Made by a program: the position numbers and the translations under genes. From an uncultured Prevotellaceae bacterium (GTDB lineage Bacteria > Bacteroidota > Bacteroidia > Bacteroidales > Bacteroidaceae), in assembly GCA_900313615.1 (NCBI GenBank), contig OMRP01000020.1, positions 1 to 61,359 on the forward strand: 61,359 bases of DNA, given 5' to 3'. The notes under the pieces were generated by a model. The model did not search any database. It saw nothing but the letters and a program-made list of their open reading frames with translations, and was not told the origin of the DNA. Positions 41,893 to 50,789 of this stretch are shown here, in pieces; within the stretch, counting starts at the first letter, position 1; every line of letters begins with the position of its first letter.

Positions 41893-44763
41893 ATGACAGC
41901 ATTTGTGACGAAAACTTATGACTATTTACGGTCGCACCGGACCTTGCGCCGGTGCAGTTTTGTCGTAGTCACTCTCCTACTTATTGGATTGTTTATCGGT
42001 CAGCGTTACCAAGAAGACATCACCGATTTTCTCCCATTAGGAGCACAGCACCGCAAAGCCATGTCCATCTATCAGGAGATATCCGGTGCCAATCGCTTGT
42101 TTGTGCTCTTTCAATCAAAAGACAGCACAGAGTTGCCACCCGACAGTTTGGTGTCAGCCATGGAGACCTATCAAGACATCTTGTCGTCATCAGATACCGA
42201 AGGCGAGACTGCCGGTCTTTTCACTCAAGTGGATTATGACCAATTAAGTGAGACTGCCGATTTCGTGTACCGTAACATCCCTTATTTTCTGACTGACGCC
42301 GACTACAAACGCATGGACAGTCTGCTCAGTCAAGAGCATTATATCACCGAGCAATTACATGCCGACAAACAAATGCTGATGTTTCCCGTTTCAGGGCTAT
42401 TCAGCGACAATATGCAGCGCGACCCCCTGAACCTGTTCACACCCGTGGTATCAACATTGGAACAGAGAGCCAGTGGAATGAACTATGAAGTCCACGATGG
42501 ATACATCTTCAGTCCCGACATGCGTCGCTCACTGATGATGTTATCATCGCCTTACGGTTCGAGTGAGACCGAGCATAATGCCCATTTGGTGCATTTGCTT
42601 GAGTCAGTCGCCGATTCCACCACCTTATCTCACAGCGGTTTGTCCATTCACATTACTGGTGGTCCCGCCATCGCTGTGGGCAATGCCCGTCAGATTAGAC
42701 AAGACAGTCTGTTGAGCGTATCGTTGGCCGTCTTGCTCATCGTCGGACTGCTATACTATTCTCTGCGCAGCGTGAGGAATCTGTTGCTTATCGTGCTGTC
42801 GATAAGTTGGGGTTGGCTTTTCGCCATGGGCTTGTTATCCGTGGTTCACGACAACGTGTCGATGATTGTCATCGGCATCTCTTCGATTATCCTCGGCATA
42901 GCCTTCAACTATCCCCTCCACCTGATAGCCCATATGCAACACACCACTACGGTGCGCTCAGCGCTGAAGGAGATAGCCCCCCCCCTGATAGTGGGAAATA
43001 TTACCACGGTAGGAGCATTTCTAGCCCTTGTCCCCTTGTCATCGCAAGCTCTCCGCGACTTAGGCTTATTCAGTTCGTTTCTGCTCATTGGCACCATATT
43101 GTTTGTCCTCATCTACCTACCCCATGCCGCCAAGGCACGACAAGGACACAGCACCCCCGCCATCATCAGTAAAATAGGACTGTTCGAACTCGAGAACAAA
43201 CGATGGCTCGTTGTTGTTGTGGCTGTCCTAACCCTCGTGTTCGGTTATTTCAGTTTAGGAACCACTTTTGACGTGAACCTCAGCCACATCAACTACATGA
43301 CTGAAGAGCAACGAGCCGACATGGACTATATGCAACAATCAATGAGCAGCACGAACGGCGAGAAGACCCTTTACGTGGTATATGAAGGAAAGACAATGGA
43401 CGAAGCCCTTGACCGCTGCCAGTCTAACCACAGCAAGGCAGATTCGCTATTGAAAATCGGAGCGGTGTCGGGCATTAGGAGTAGTTTCCCCCTCCTTTGC
43501 ACGAAGAAAGAACAGGAACGACGTTTGGCACAATGGTCACAATTCCTTTCCAAGCACCAAGATGCCTTTGAACGCATCCTACCCTCCGAAGCCCGCCGGG
43601 CGGGTTTTGCCGATGGTTCCTTCGACGACTTTTATACTATCCTTCATTCCCATTATGAGCCACAAGACCATTCCTACTTCGCATCATTCAGCGCCACCGC
43701 GTTAGCCGGCACAGTCAATATCGACAGTATTGGGGGAGTCTATAGCGTAGTCGACCACCTGTACGCTGATAGCAGTCATATAGCAAGTGTAATGCAACAA
43801 TACCCCAATACGGATACCGGCGTTTACGCCTTTGACATTGGACACATGAACAGCGCGATAGCCACTACCCTATCCGACAATTTCAACTACATTGGTTGGG
43901 TCTGCGGACTGATTGTCTTTTTCTTCCTATGGTTCTCTTTGGGAAGTTTTGAACTGGCCATTCTCTCATTCCTTCCCATGGCCATCAGTTGGTTGTGGAT
44001 TATGGGCATCATGACCCTTTTAGGCATCCATTTCAACGTGGTGAATGTTATTTTAGCCACTTTCATCTTCGGTCAAGGCGATGACTACACCATTTTCATG
44101 GCCGAAGGATGCCAATATGAATACGCCTACCGCAAGAAGATGATTGCATCGTACAAAAACAGCATCATCATCTCAGCACTAATTATGTTTTTCGGTATCG
44201 GCACCTTAATCTTCGCCAAACACCCTGCCCTTCATTCTTTGGCCGAAGTGACCATCATCGGCATGTTTACCGTGGTGTTTATGGCATATCTCATTCCTCC
44301 ACTCCTATTCAAATGGTTGGTATCTAAGAACGGTACGTACCGTAAGCGTCCATTGACCATTCGTCGGCTGTTACACATCAGCAACAACGACGAGGTGTCA
44401 CTGGTGCTGGACCGATACCGTTACAAAGGCCATGAAGTCCTTGCATCAGTGAGACGACACTTGCGTCAACATGACGAATATACGTCATGGACAAAGGAAA
44501 AAGACATGAAGGAACAAGTTGTTGTAGTGAACAGTGGCTATGGCGAGTTCCCATTGCTGATGGCCCTCCACCACCCCGACAAAACATTTGTTACCTATGA
44601 ACGGGATGAGGAAAAACGTCTCTTGGCGAAATATAGCGCAGAAGGATTGGTGAACAACCTGAATGTGCTGCCTTTGGAGGAAATGGGGGCAAAAGTGTCT
44701 GTCGACTCCACAGTGATTGTGTTGGATGAGGACGGAGGAGTTCTTAAGTTTTTGAGTTCTTGA
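41893..44763 (+). CDS. MMPL/RND-type exporter with a C-terminal methyltransferase-like tail
   Basis: The 956-residue protein has the MMPL layout: helix 1 near residue 25, a large periplasmic loop to about 265, five or six helices (about 275-420), a second loop and five helices (about 665-810). GIAFNYPLHLIAH and FGQGDDYTIFM are the proton-path motifs. Residues about 865-956 look like a degenerate class I methyltransferase start (VVVVNSGYGEFPLLMAL, TFVTYERDEEKRLLA). In Bacteroidetes polyene loci I recall MMPL proteins fused to both an acyltransferase and a methyltransferase; here the acyltransferase is missing and the tail ends in simple-repeat sequence. It probably exports the polyene lipid. 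Confidence 0.85.
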   Translation: MTAFVTKTYDYLRSHRTLRRCSFVVVTLLLIGLFIGQRYQEDITDFLPLGAQHRKAMSIYQEISGANRLFVLFQSKDSTELPPDSLVSAMETYQDILSSSDTEGETAGLFTQVDYDQLSETADFVYRNIPYFLTDADYKRMDSLLSQEHYITEQLHADKQMLMFPVSGLFSDNMQRDPLNLFTPVVSTLEQRASGMNYEVHDGYIFSPDMRRSLMMLSSPYGSSETEHNAHLVHLLESVADSTTLSHSGLSIHITGGPAIAVGNARQIRQDSLLSVSLAVLLIVGLLYYSLRSVRNLLLIVLSISWGWLFAMGLLSVVHDNVSMIVIGISSIILGIAFNYPLHLIAHMQHTTTVRSALKEIAPPLIVGNITTVGAFLALVPLSSQALRDLGLFSSFLLIGTILFVLIYLPHAAKARQGHSTPAIISKIGLFELENKRWLVVVVAVLTLVFGYFSLGTTFDVNLSHINYMTEEQRADMDYMQQSMSSTNGEKTLYVVYEGKTMDEALDRCQSNHSKADSLLKIGAVSGIRSSFPLLCTKKEQERRLAQWSQFLSKHQDAFERILPSEARRAGFADGSFDDFYTILHSHYEPQDHSYFASFSATALAGTVNIDSIGGVYSVVDHLYADSSHIASVMQQYPNTDTGVYAFDIGHMNSAIATTLSDNFNYIGWVCGLIVFFFLWFSLGSFELAILSFLPMAISWLWIMGIMTLLGIHFNVVNVILATFIFGQGDDYTIFMAEGCQYEYAYRKKMIASYKNSIIISALIMFFGIGTLIFAKHPALHSLAEVTIIGMFTVVFMAYLIPPLLFKWLVSKNGTYRKRPLTIRRLLHISNNDEVSLVLDRYRYKGHEVLASVRRHLRQHDEYTSWTKEKDMKEQVVVVNSGYGEFPLLMALHHPDKTFVTYERDEEKRLLAKYSAEGLVNNLNVLPLEEMGAKVSVDSTVIVLDEDGGVLKFLSS

Positions 44764-44800
44764 GTTTTTGAGTTTGTTAGTTTTTAAGTTTTAGAATTTA
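44743..44800. repeat. GAGTTCTTGAGTTTTT repeat overlapping the MMPL gene end
   Basis: The same degenerate repeat as at 9618-9685 and 56137-56198. Here it supplies the last codons (VLKFLSS) and stop of the MMPL gene. Confidence 0.7.
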
Positions 44801-44828
44801 TTAGTTGGAAAGTTTGACAATAACAGAT

Positions 44829-45053
44829 ATGAAAGAAAAGATAAGAGCAATAATAGAAGAAGCCGCTCCGCTCGTTGACGCCGACAGTGATTTTCTGTTC
44901 AGCGAATTGGACTCTCTTGGAGTGACACATATCTTGATGTCACTATCAGAAGAATTCGGGATTGAGTTGGAATCCTCTGATGCCACACCGAGAAATTTGA
45001 AGAACCTCGATAGCATTGTGGCGATGGTGGAGAGGAAAATGGGAAATAAGTGA
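44829..45053 (+). CDS. Acyl carrier protein 3
   Basis: Start at the ATG at 44829; the upstream TTG is unlikely. The 74-residue protein has the phosphopantetheine site SELDSLGVTHILMSL (Ser about 29) and the expected acidic helices. It directly precedes the acyl-AMP ligase, which suggests that the ligase loads it with the starter acid. Full length. Confidence 0.88.
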   Translation: MKEKIRAIIEEAAPLVDADSDFLFSELDSLGVTHILMSLSEEFGIELESSDATPRNLKNLDSIVAMVERKMGNK

Positions 45054-45100
45054 CGATGAGTCGTTATTCGATAAAGAAATGGGATTTTCAATAGTGAGTT

Positions 45101-46423
45101 GTGAATTGTATAGAAGACTATATTAAGAAGCACGCCCGGGAACATCCTGAGAAGGTGGCTGTTGTGTGTGGTGGCATTTCCACCACTTACGGAGAATTGT
45201 GTGGTCAGATAATGGCTTGCGTAGAGGAATTGCGTAGAGAAGGTATCACCGCTGGTAATGTCATTACATTCCGCAATACCCAGAGTTTGACATTCCTTCT
45301 CACCTATTTTGCCCTGCATGAGATAGGAGCCGTCGCTCTCCCTTTGGAAAGCGATGTCAGCGACGAACAGTTACACATCATAGCCAACCATTATTCTTCG
45401 TTTACCCCACCCAAAGGCGTGGCAGACATCTTGTTCACTACGGGCACCACCGGTCGCAGCAAGGGAGTGATGGTGAGCCACACCACCATTCTTGCCGAAG
45501 CAGAGAACCTTATTTACGCCCATGGTTATACCGCCGACCATTTATTTATCATCAATGGTCCACTCAACCATATTGGCTGTCTGTCAAAAATTTATCCTGT
45601 AATGTTCACCGGCGGCACCCTTTACTTGTTAGAAAGCATGAAAGACCTAAATGCCTTCTTCCATGCCCTCGACTATCCTTGCGACAAGGTCGCCACTTTT
45701 CTTGTTCCCACGAGTGCCCGCATCCTGATACAGTTGGCCTCACAGCGGTTGAGCAGTTACCGTGACAAAATTGATTTCATAGAGACTGGCGCTGCTCCCA
45801 TGTCACACTCTGACATGCAGACACTATGCCAATTGCTCCCCCACAGTAGACTATATAACACCTATGCATCTACCGAGACCGGCATCATCAGCACCTACAA
45901 TTTCAACGATGGTCGTTGTCAGCAAGGTTGCCTTGGAAAACCAATGAAACACTCATCCTTCTTTATCACCCCCGAAGGTCAAGTAGCCTGTAGTGGCAAG
46001 ACCCTCATGGTAGGTTATGCCGGTGAAGAAGCGCTCACGCGCACTGTTCTTCGAGACGGAGTGATATATACTGCCGACAATGGTTATTTAGACGATGAAG
46101 GGATGCTGCATCTCACTGGCAGAAATGACGATGTGATTAACGTTGGCGGTTTCAAGATTTCACCTTCCGAGGTGGAAGATGTGGTACTCGGCCATCCCAG
46201 CGTGAAAGATTGCATCTGCATCGGCGTTTCTTCTCCCCTTACAGGACACGCACTGAAACTGCTATACGTGCTTCACGAAGGCAAAGAGTTGGACAAGCGT
46301 GAGATTGCCCGTTTCATCAACGCCCATTTGGAGCGATATAAGGTACCTCAGTATTATGAATGTGTTGCAGAGGTGAAGCGTACATTCAACGGCAAATTGG
46401 ACAGAAAAGCCTATCAAGAATGA
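45101..46423 (+). CDS. AMP-dependent acyl/aryl ligase (starter-activating)
   Basis: A GTG start gives 440 residues; the segment IEDYIKKHAREHPEKVAVV is the usual N-terminus. ANL-family motifs follow: TTGTTGRSKGVMVSH, YNTYASTETG, YTADNGYLDDEG, LTGRNDDVINVGGFKI and the catalytic lysine in NGKLDRKAY. It would activate a free acid as adenylate and transfer it to the carrier protein encoded 47 bases upstream; E. coli ApeH activates an aromatic starter in this way. Specificity cannot be read here. Somewhat shorter than typical ligases (about 500), with the N-terminal part compact. Confidence 0.88.
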   Translation: MNCIEDYIKKHAREHPEKVAVVCGGISTTYGELCGQIMACVEELRREGITAGNVITFRNTQSLTFLLTYFALHEIGAVALPLESDVSDEQLHIIANHYSSFTPPKGVADILFTTGTTGRSKGVMVSHTTILAEAENLIYAHGYTADHLFIINGPLNHIGCLSKIYPVMFTGGTLYLLESMKDLNAFFHALDYPCDKVATFLVPTSARILIQLASQRLSSYRDKIDFIETGAAPMSHSDMQTLCQLLPHSRLYNTYASTETGIISTYNFNDGRCQQGCLGKPMKHSSFFITPEGQVACSGKTLMVGYAGEEALTRTVLRDGVIYTADNGYLDDEGMLHLTGRNDDVINVGGFKISPSEVEDVVLGHPSVKDCICIGVSSPLTGHALKLLYVLHEGKELDKREIARFINAHLERYKVPQYYECVAEVKRTFNGKLDRKAYQE

Positions 46424-46475
46424 GGTTTTGCTTTACGAAGAAGATTCCCGAATTGTATATTGTTAATTAAGCATT

Positions 46476-47368
46476 ATGATCATCGATAAGTATTTCAACG
46501 ATTTTGAGGACACCGTAGCCTATCTGAAGAGCGTCCCTTATGACGTGACTCGCAAGGAGTTATATGGAGCCAGCTCCCTCTATGCCGGTTATGATGTTGA
46601 CGATGCGTCGACCATTGAGACATGCCATGATACGTTGGCCACGGAATGCATCAAGCTCTGGCCCGTTTTTTCAACACCCATGTCCCCATACGTTGTGTCG
46701 GTATCATGGGGGGCCATTCCCTCTTGCGCACCGACACAATGTTCGAAGCCATCGCCCATATCAGCAAGCGGTTGACCGAAGATGGTTTTTACATGCTCAG
46801 CGGAGGTGGTCCCGGTGCCATGGAATCCACCCATTTAGGAGCGTGGATGGCCGGCCAAAGCGACGCCGACCTGTCGGAAGCCGTCCATATGTTATCGTCG
46901 GCTCCATGTTTCCGCGATGAAGGATGGTTGGAAACCGCCTTTCGTGTGATGCAACGCTATCCGCAATCCACATACGACAGTTTGGGCATTCCCACATGGC
47001 TTTATGGCCATGAGCCCTCCACACCCTTTGCCACTCATATCGCCAAGTTCTTCGAGAATAGTATCCGCGAAGACAGCATTCTAACCTTGGCTTTCGGTGG
47101 CATCATCTATACCCCTGGTAGTGCCGGCACCCTTCAAGAGATTTTCCAAGATGCCGTTCAAAACCATTACCTTTCATTTGGTTTTGCCAGTCCGATGGTG
47201 TTCCTTGGCAAAGATTTTTGGACGAAAGAAGTGCCCATCTATCCTCTGTTGGAGGACATGATGGCGCGTGGAAAATACAAGAATCTTCTTTTGACGCTGA
47301 CCGATGACGAGGATGAAGTGGTGGGTGCGCTGAAGGATTTTCAGGAGATGACGAGCAAGAAAGATTGA
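46476..47368 (+). pseudogene. LOG-family Rossmann-fold protein, frameshifted
   Basis: The first frame starts at the ATG at 46476 and holds the family N-terminus (MIIDKYFNDFEDTVAYL), then loses homology after ATEC (near 46645). A second frame resumes immediately with HQALARFFNTHVPIRCVGIMGGH and continues as a LOG/lysine-decarboxylase-like Rossmann domain with SGGGPGAMEA-type GGGPGAMESTHLG and GIIYTPGSAGTLQE to 47368. One missing base near 46648 would explain the break. Intact relatives are nucleotide-monophosphate nucleosidases. It may be a real pseudogene or a sequencing error. Position at the end of the cluster may be chance. Confidence 0.8.
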
Positions 47369-47496
47369 TGCCATGGTCCGTTGCGGCCTTTTGCTATTGG
47401 ATAGTTTTTAAAGAAACATTAAAAATGCCACGTAGGTCGCTAATAGCCGTTAACGACGGTAATTTGATTGTTAAAAGTGGACAAATATTATGACGA

Positions 47497-47530
47497 TTTG
47501 TCGGAAAAACGAAAATTGCTCCTAAATTTG
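47497..47530 (+). promoter_or_regulatory. Promoter of the Do-family protease
   Basis: TTTG at 47497-47500 and TAAATTTG at 47523-47530 are separated by 22 bases, close to the phylum consensus. The 222-base gap before the protease holds this promoter and an AT-rich repeat (47534-47590). Confidence 0.6.
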
Positions 47531-47590
47531 CAGCAAAATTTAAAGACTAAAAGATAATAAGATTATAAAATTAAAAGACTATAAGATATA

Positions 47591-49060
47591 ATGACAATGA
47601 ACATGAAAATGAAAAGTATGATGGTGGTTATCGCCCTTAGTGGTATGACCCTGTCGATGGGAGGCATCCGCGAGGCGAATGCCGCTCCCCTTCCCCCCGC
47701 TGGTCATGTAGACCTGACCTACGCTGCAGAGAAAGCCCTTCCCGCTGTGGTGCACATCAAATATGTGCAGACCTCGAAAGTGCGTTCTGTTGACGTTCAG
47801 TCAGACCCGTTTGAAGACTTTTTCAGCGACCCCTTCGGGTTCTTTGGCAATCCCGGTGGCGGCAGTGGTAAGGGCGGCACACAACGTCGTCAGGTGCAGA
47901 CCCCTCGTAGAGAGGCTTCGGGCAGTGGAGTCATCATCAGCAGCGACGGCTATATTGCCACGAATAACCATGTTGTTGACGGAGCCGATGAATTAACGGT
48001 GACGTTAAACGACAACCGCGAGTTTTCCGCCCGCATCATCGGAACCGATCCCACCACCGACCTGGCATTGATTAAGATTGACGCCAATGGTCTACCCGCC
48101 ATTACCATTGGCGACTCAGAGAAGTTAAAAGTAGGCGAATGGGTATTGGCCATCGGCAACCCGTTCAACCTGAACAACACCGTTACCGCTGGTATCGTCA
48201 GCGCTAAGGCCCGTTCATTGTATGCCAACGGTGTAGAGTCGTTTATCCAGACCGATGCAGCCATCAATGCTGGTAACAGCGGTGGTGCTTTGGTGAACAC
48301 CAACGGAGAGTTGGTTGGCATCAATGCCATGCTCTATTCCCAGACTGGTAGTTACAGTGGTTACGGCTTTGCCATCCCCACCTCGATTATGACCAAGGTC
48401 GTTGACGATTTGAAGCGTTACGGAACCGTTCAGCGCGCATTGTTAGACATACAAGGACAGGATGCCCACAACTATATCGACGCAAAACGCTCTCAAGGCG
48501 AAGAAGTAGACTTAGGCACCAATGAAGGTGTTTATGTGGCCAAGGTGAACGAAGGCGGTGCTGGTAGCGATGCCGGTTTAGTAGAAGGTGACGTTATCAT
48601 CTCTTTAGACGGCAAGGCCGTTACCAAAATGGCTGAGTTGCAAGAGATTCTTGCCAGCAAGCGTCCCGGTGACAAGATACGCATCGAATTCCTCCACAAC
48701 AAGAAACGTCAGGAGAAGACTGTGACATTGAAGAACGCCCAGGGCAACACAGGTATTGTGAAACCCGCCGACTTGGATGTTCTCGGAGCCAGTTTCAAGG
48801 AGTTGGACGATGCCAAGAAACGTCAGTTGGGTATCAGCTATGGTCTGGAAGTTATCAAGGTGAACAATGGTGCCTTGAAAGATGCCGGTGTGGTGAAAGG
48901 CTTTATCATCCAGAGAGTGAACGATGAAGTGGTACGTTCGCTTGATGACCTGCAGAAGATTGTAAAGGAAGCCTCGACGAGCAAGGAGCCCGTTCTCTAC
49001 ATCCAAGGTGTCTTCCCCACAGGCAAGAAGAAATATTTCGCCATTCCTCTTGAGGACTAA
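47591..49060 (+). CDS. degQ: Do-family periplasmic serine endopeptidase (DegP/HtrA-like)
   Basis: The 489-residue protein has a signal peptide, then a trypsin-like domain with the full triad: His127 (ATNNHVVDG), Asp157 (PTTDLALIK), Ser230 (NAGNSGGAL). A Gly-rich insert (FGNPGGGSGKGG) lies at about 85-100, before the catalytic core. Two PDZ domains follow (about 290-385 and 400-480). It degrades or refolds misfolded proteins in the periplasm. It has its own promoter and a terminator hairpin (49080-49128). DegP versus DegQ assignment is not possible by eye. Confidence 0.93.
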   Translation: MTMNMKMKSMMVVIALSGMTLSMGGIREANAAPLPPAGHVDLTYAAEKALPAVVHIKYVQTSKVRSVDVQSDPFEDFFSDPFGFFGNPGGGSGKGGTQRRQVQTPRREASGSGVIISSDGYIATNNHVVDGADELTVTLNDNREFSARIIGTDPTTDLALIKIDANGLPAITIGDSEKLKVGEWVLAIGNPFNLNNTVTAGIVSAKARSLYANGVESFIQTDAAINAGNSGGALVNTNGELVGINAMLYSQTGSYSGYGFAIPTSIMTKVVDDLKRYGTVQRALLDIQGQDAHNYIDAKRSQGEEVDLGTNEGVYVAKVNEGGAGSDAGLVEGDVIISLDGKAVTKMAELQEILASKRPGDKIRIEFLHNKKRQEKTVTLKNAQGNTGIVKPADLDVLGASFKELDDAKKRQLGISYGLEVIKVNNGALKDAGVVKGFIIQRVNDEVVRSLDDLQKIVKEASTSKEPVLYIQGVFPTGKKKYFAIPLED

Positions 49061-49079
49061 GAAATATGTGGCAAGACGT

Positions 49080-49128
49080 AAGGGGTGAGGGATAAGAGAT
49101 TACCTTAGTGACAATTCTCTCACCCCTT
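49080..49128. terminator. Hairpin after the protease gene
   Basis: AAGGGGTGAG at 49080-49089 pairs perfectly with CTCACCCCTT at 49119-49128. The loop is long (29 bases), so its strength as a terminator is uncertain, but its place 20 bases after the stop is fitting. Confidence 0.55.
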
Positions 49129-49135
49129 GTCTCTT

Positions 49136-49180
49136 TATAACAAACAAATTCGCAAAATCTTTGCGAATTTGTTTGTTATA
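49136..49180. promoter_or_regulatory. Perfect 21-bp dyad overlapping the rpoD promoter
   Basis: Bases 49136-49156 are exactly complementary to 49160-49180, with a 3-base centre (ATC). The right arm contains TTTG at 49172-49175, the -33 element of the sigma factor gene. It may be an operator, or a hairpin that ends protease transcripts before they reach rpoD. Confidence 0.7.
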
Positions 49181-49202
49181 TTTGGGAAATGCATTATTTT
49201 TG
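49172..49202 (+). promoter_or_regulatory. rpoD promoter (-33 and -7 elements)
   Basis: TTTG at 49172-49175, 19 bases, then TATTTTTG at 49195-49202, followed by CAG. This is an exact match to the consensus layout. It lies just upstream of the ATG at 49228 and rules out an earlier in-frame ATG at 49189, which is inside the promoter. Confidence 0.75.
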
Positions 49203-49227
49203 CAGATGCTATCAACGACAAAACACC

Positions 49228-50091
49228 ATGAGACAGTTAAAAATAACCAAATCGATTACCAATCGCGAGAGTGCCTCTTTAGACAAATATCTACAAGAGA
49301 TTGGCCATGAAGAACTTCTTTCCGTAGAGGAGGAAGTGGAATTGGCACAGCGTATCCGCAAAGGTGACCGTGAAGCGTTGGAGAAACTGACCCGTGCCAA
49401 CCTGCGTTTTGTCGTTTCCGTAGCTAAGCAATACCAAAACCAAGGGTTGAGTTTGCCTGACCTCATCAACGAAGGCAACCTGGGCCTTATCAAGGCCGCC
49501 GAGAAATTCGACGAGACCCGTGGTTTTAAATTCATCAGTTATGCCGTATGGTGGATTCGCCAGAGCATCCTTTCCGCCATTGCCGAGCAGAGTCGTATCG
49601 TGCGCATCCCTTTGAATCAGGTGAGCAGTGTTGGCAAGATTAACCGTGCCCTGAGTAAGTTTGAGCAGGAGCACGAGCGCCGTCCCAGTGTTGACGAGAT
49701 TGCCGATCGTGTTGACCTACCCCATGACAAGATAGAAGACGCCTTGAAGGTAGGCACACGTCACGTCTCCGTAGACGCTCCCTTCTCTGAGGGCGACGAA
49801 AACAGTCTGTTGGATGTGCTTCCGAACCCCGACACCCCCATGGCCGACAATGAACTGGTAGCAGAGTCGTTGCGTGATGAGATAAAACGTGCCTTACAAT
49901 CGCTGAATGAACGTGAGCGCAACATCATCGAAGCTTTCTTCGGCATCGACCAGCCCGAGATGACGTTGGAAGAGATTGGCGAAAAATTCGGTCTTACCCG
50001 TGAGCGTGTTCGTCAGATAAAGGAAAAAGCCATCCGCAGATTGCGCCATAACACCAAAAACAAGACGTTGAAGTCGTATTTGGGACAGTGA
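49228..50091 (+). CDS. rpoD: Primary RNA polymerase sigma factor (sigma-70 family, RpoD/SigA type)
   Basis: The 287-residue protein is of the short Bacteroidetes type: region 1.2 ([15 protein letters not shown]), region 2 ([33 protein letters not shown]), region 3 ([12 protein letters not shown]) and region 4 with the -35-recognition helix-turn-helix ([20 protein letters not shown]). It has no acidic region 1.1. It directs RNA polymerase to the TAnnTTTG promoters listed here. The start at 49228 is fixed by the promoter at 49172-49202. Confidence 0.95.
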   Translation: MRQLKITKSITNRESASLDKYLQEIGHEELLSVEEEVELAQRIRKGDREALEKLTRANLRFVVSVAKQYQNQGLSLPDLINEGNLGLIKAAEKFDETRGFKFISYAVWWIRQSILSAIAEQSRIVRIPLNQVSSVGKINRALSKFEQEHERRPSVDEIADRVDLPHDKIEDALKVGTRHVSVDAPFSEGDENSLLDVLPNPDTPMADNELVAESLRDEIKRALQSLNERERNIIEAFFGIDQPEMTLEEIGEKFGLTRERVRQIKEKAIRRLRHNTKNKTLKSYLGQ

Positions 50092-50257
50092 AAGAGAAAT
50101 TTTAAAATTATAAAATTAAAATATTTAAAAATTTAAGATTTGAGAATTGAAAGATTCAAGAATTGTAAAATGATTGGGTTAAAGGAGGAGAAGTAAAAGG
50201 AGAAGGTATAAGGTGAAAGGGGGGCGAGGGATTAATCCAAAGAAATATACAGACAGA

Positions 50258-50785
50258 ATGAGAATATTCAAGATTTTGGGCGTATTGCTATTGTTTACGT
50301 TCATGAGTATCGAGGTTGGCGCTCGTGGTGTGGAATGCACGCGGGTGTATGCCTTTGGTTTTTCCGCGTCGTTTAACGATTCCATCGTCTATTTCACAGA
50401 AATACAAACTATTGACAGTGCCTATTTGGAAGGTCGCACCCATTTCTTGGTAGAACGTCAGGAGTATTCGGCTCAGTTGAAGAATTACTTCACGTCGATT
50501 GGCGAGGAAGGACGAACCTGTGTCATCTTTTACGCCACTTCGGAAAAGGAAATTATGAAGAAGTACCTGAAGTTGCGCAAAGAATATGAAAACCCCAAGA
50601 AAGGGCATCCACGTTTCCGTGTGGTAAACGTGATGAAAGACAGTTTTGTTTTCCAGGCCGTAGAGCCGACGAAGAGTTATAAAGACCCTGCCGAAGTACG
50701 CAAAGAACAAAAGGCAGCGCGTAAGGCTGCCAAGAGAGCCGCAAAAGAAGCCACCAAGAGTCAGATACAGCAATTAAAGCGATAG
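50258..50785 (+). CDS. Secreted small protein of unknown function, first gene of a peptide-modification-like cassette
   Basis: Start at the ATG at 50258, which opens a signal peptide (FKILGVLLLFTFMSIEVGA). The mature part (about 150 residues) has an alternating strand pattern (CTRVYAFGFSASFNDSIVYFTEIQTIDSAYL), a helix-rich middle and a strongly basic C-terminus (RKEQKAARKAAKRAAKE). I do not recognise a family. It is five bases before the HPr-kinase-like gene, so co-expression is likely. It could be an envelope or periplasmic accessory. Confidence 0.75.
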   Translation: MRIFKILGVLLLFTFMSIEVGARGVECTRVYAFGFSASFNDSIVYFTEIQTIDSAYLEGRTHFLVERQEYSAQLKNYFTSIGEEGRTCVIFYATSEKEIMKKYLKLRKEYENPKKGHPRFRVVNVMKDSFVFQAVEPTKSYKDPAEVRKEQKAARKAAKRAAKEATKSQIQQLKR

Positions 50786-50789
50786 GCCG

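Noticed and set aside
26397-46423. Full flexirubin (dialkylresorcinol ester) locus
   Set aside because: No DarA/DarB-type genes are visible, so only an aryl-polyene-like call is made.
49189-49227. Upstream ATG for the sigma factor
   Set aside because: It lies within the promoter, overlapping the spacer and -7 element.
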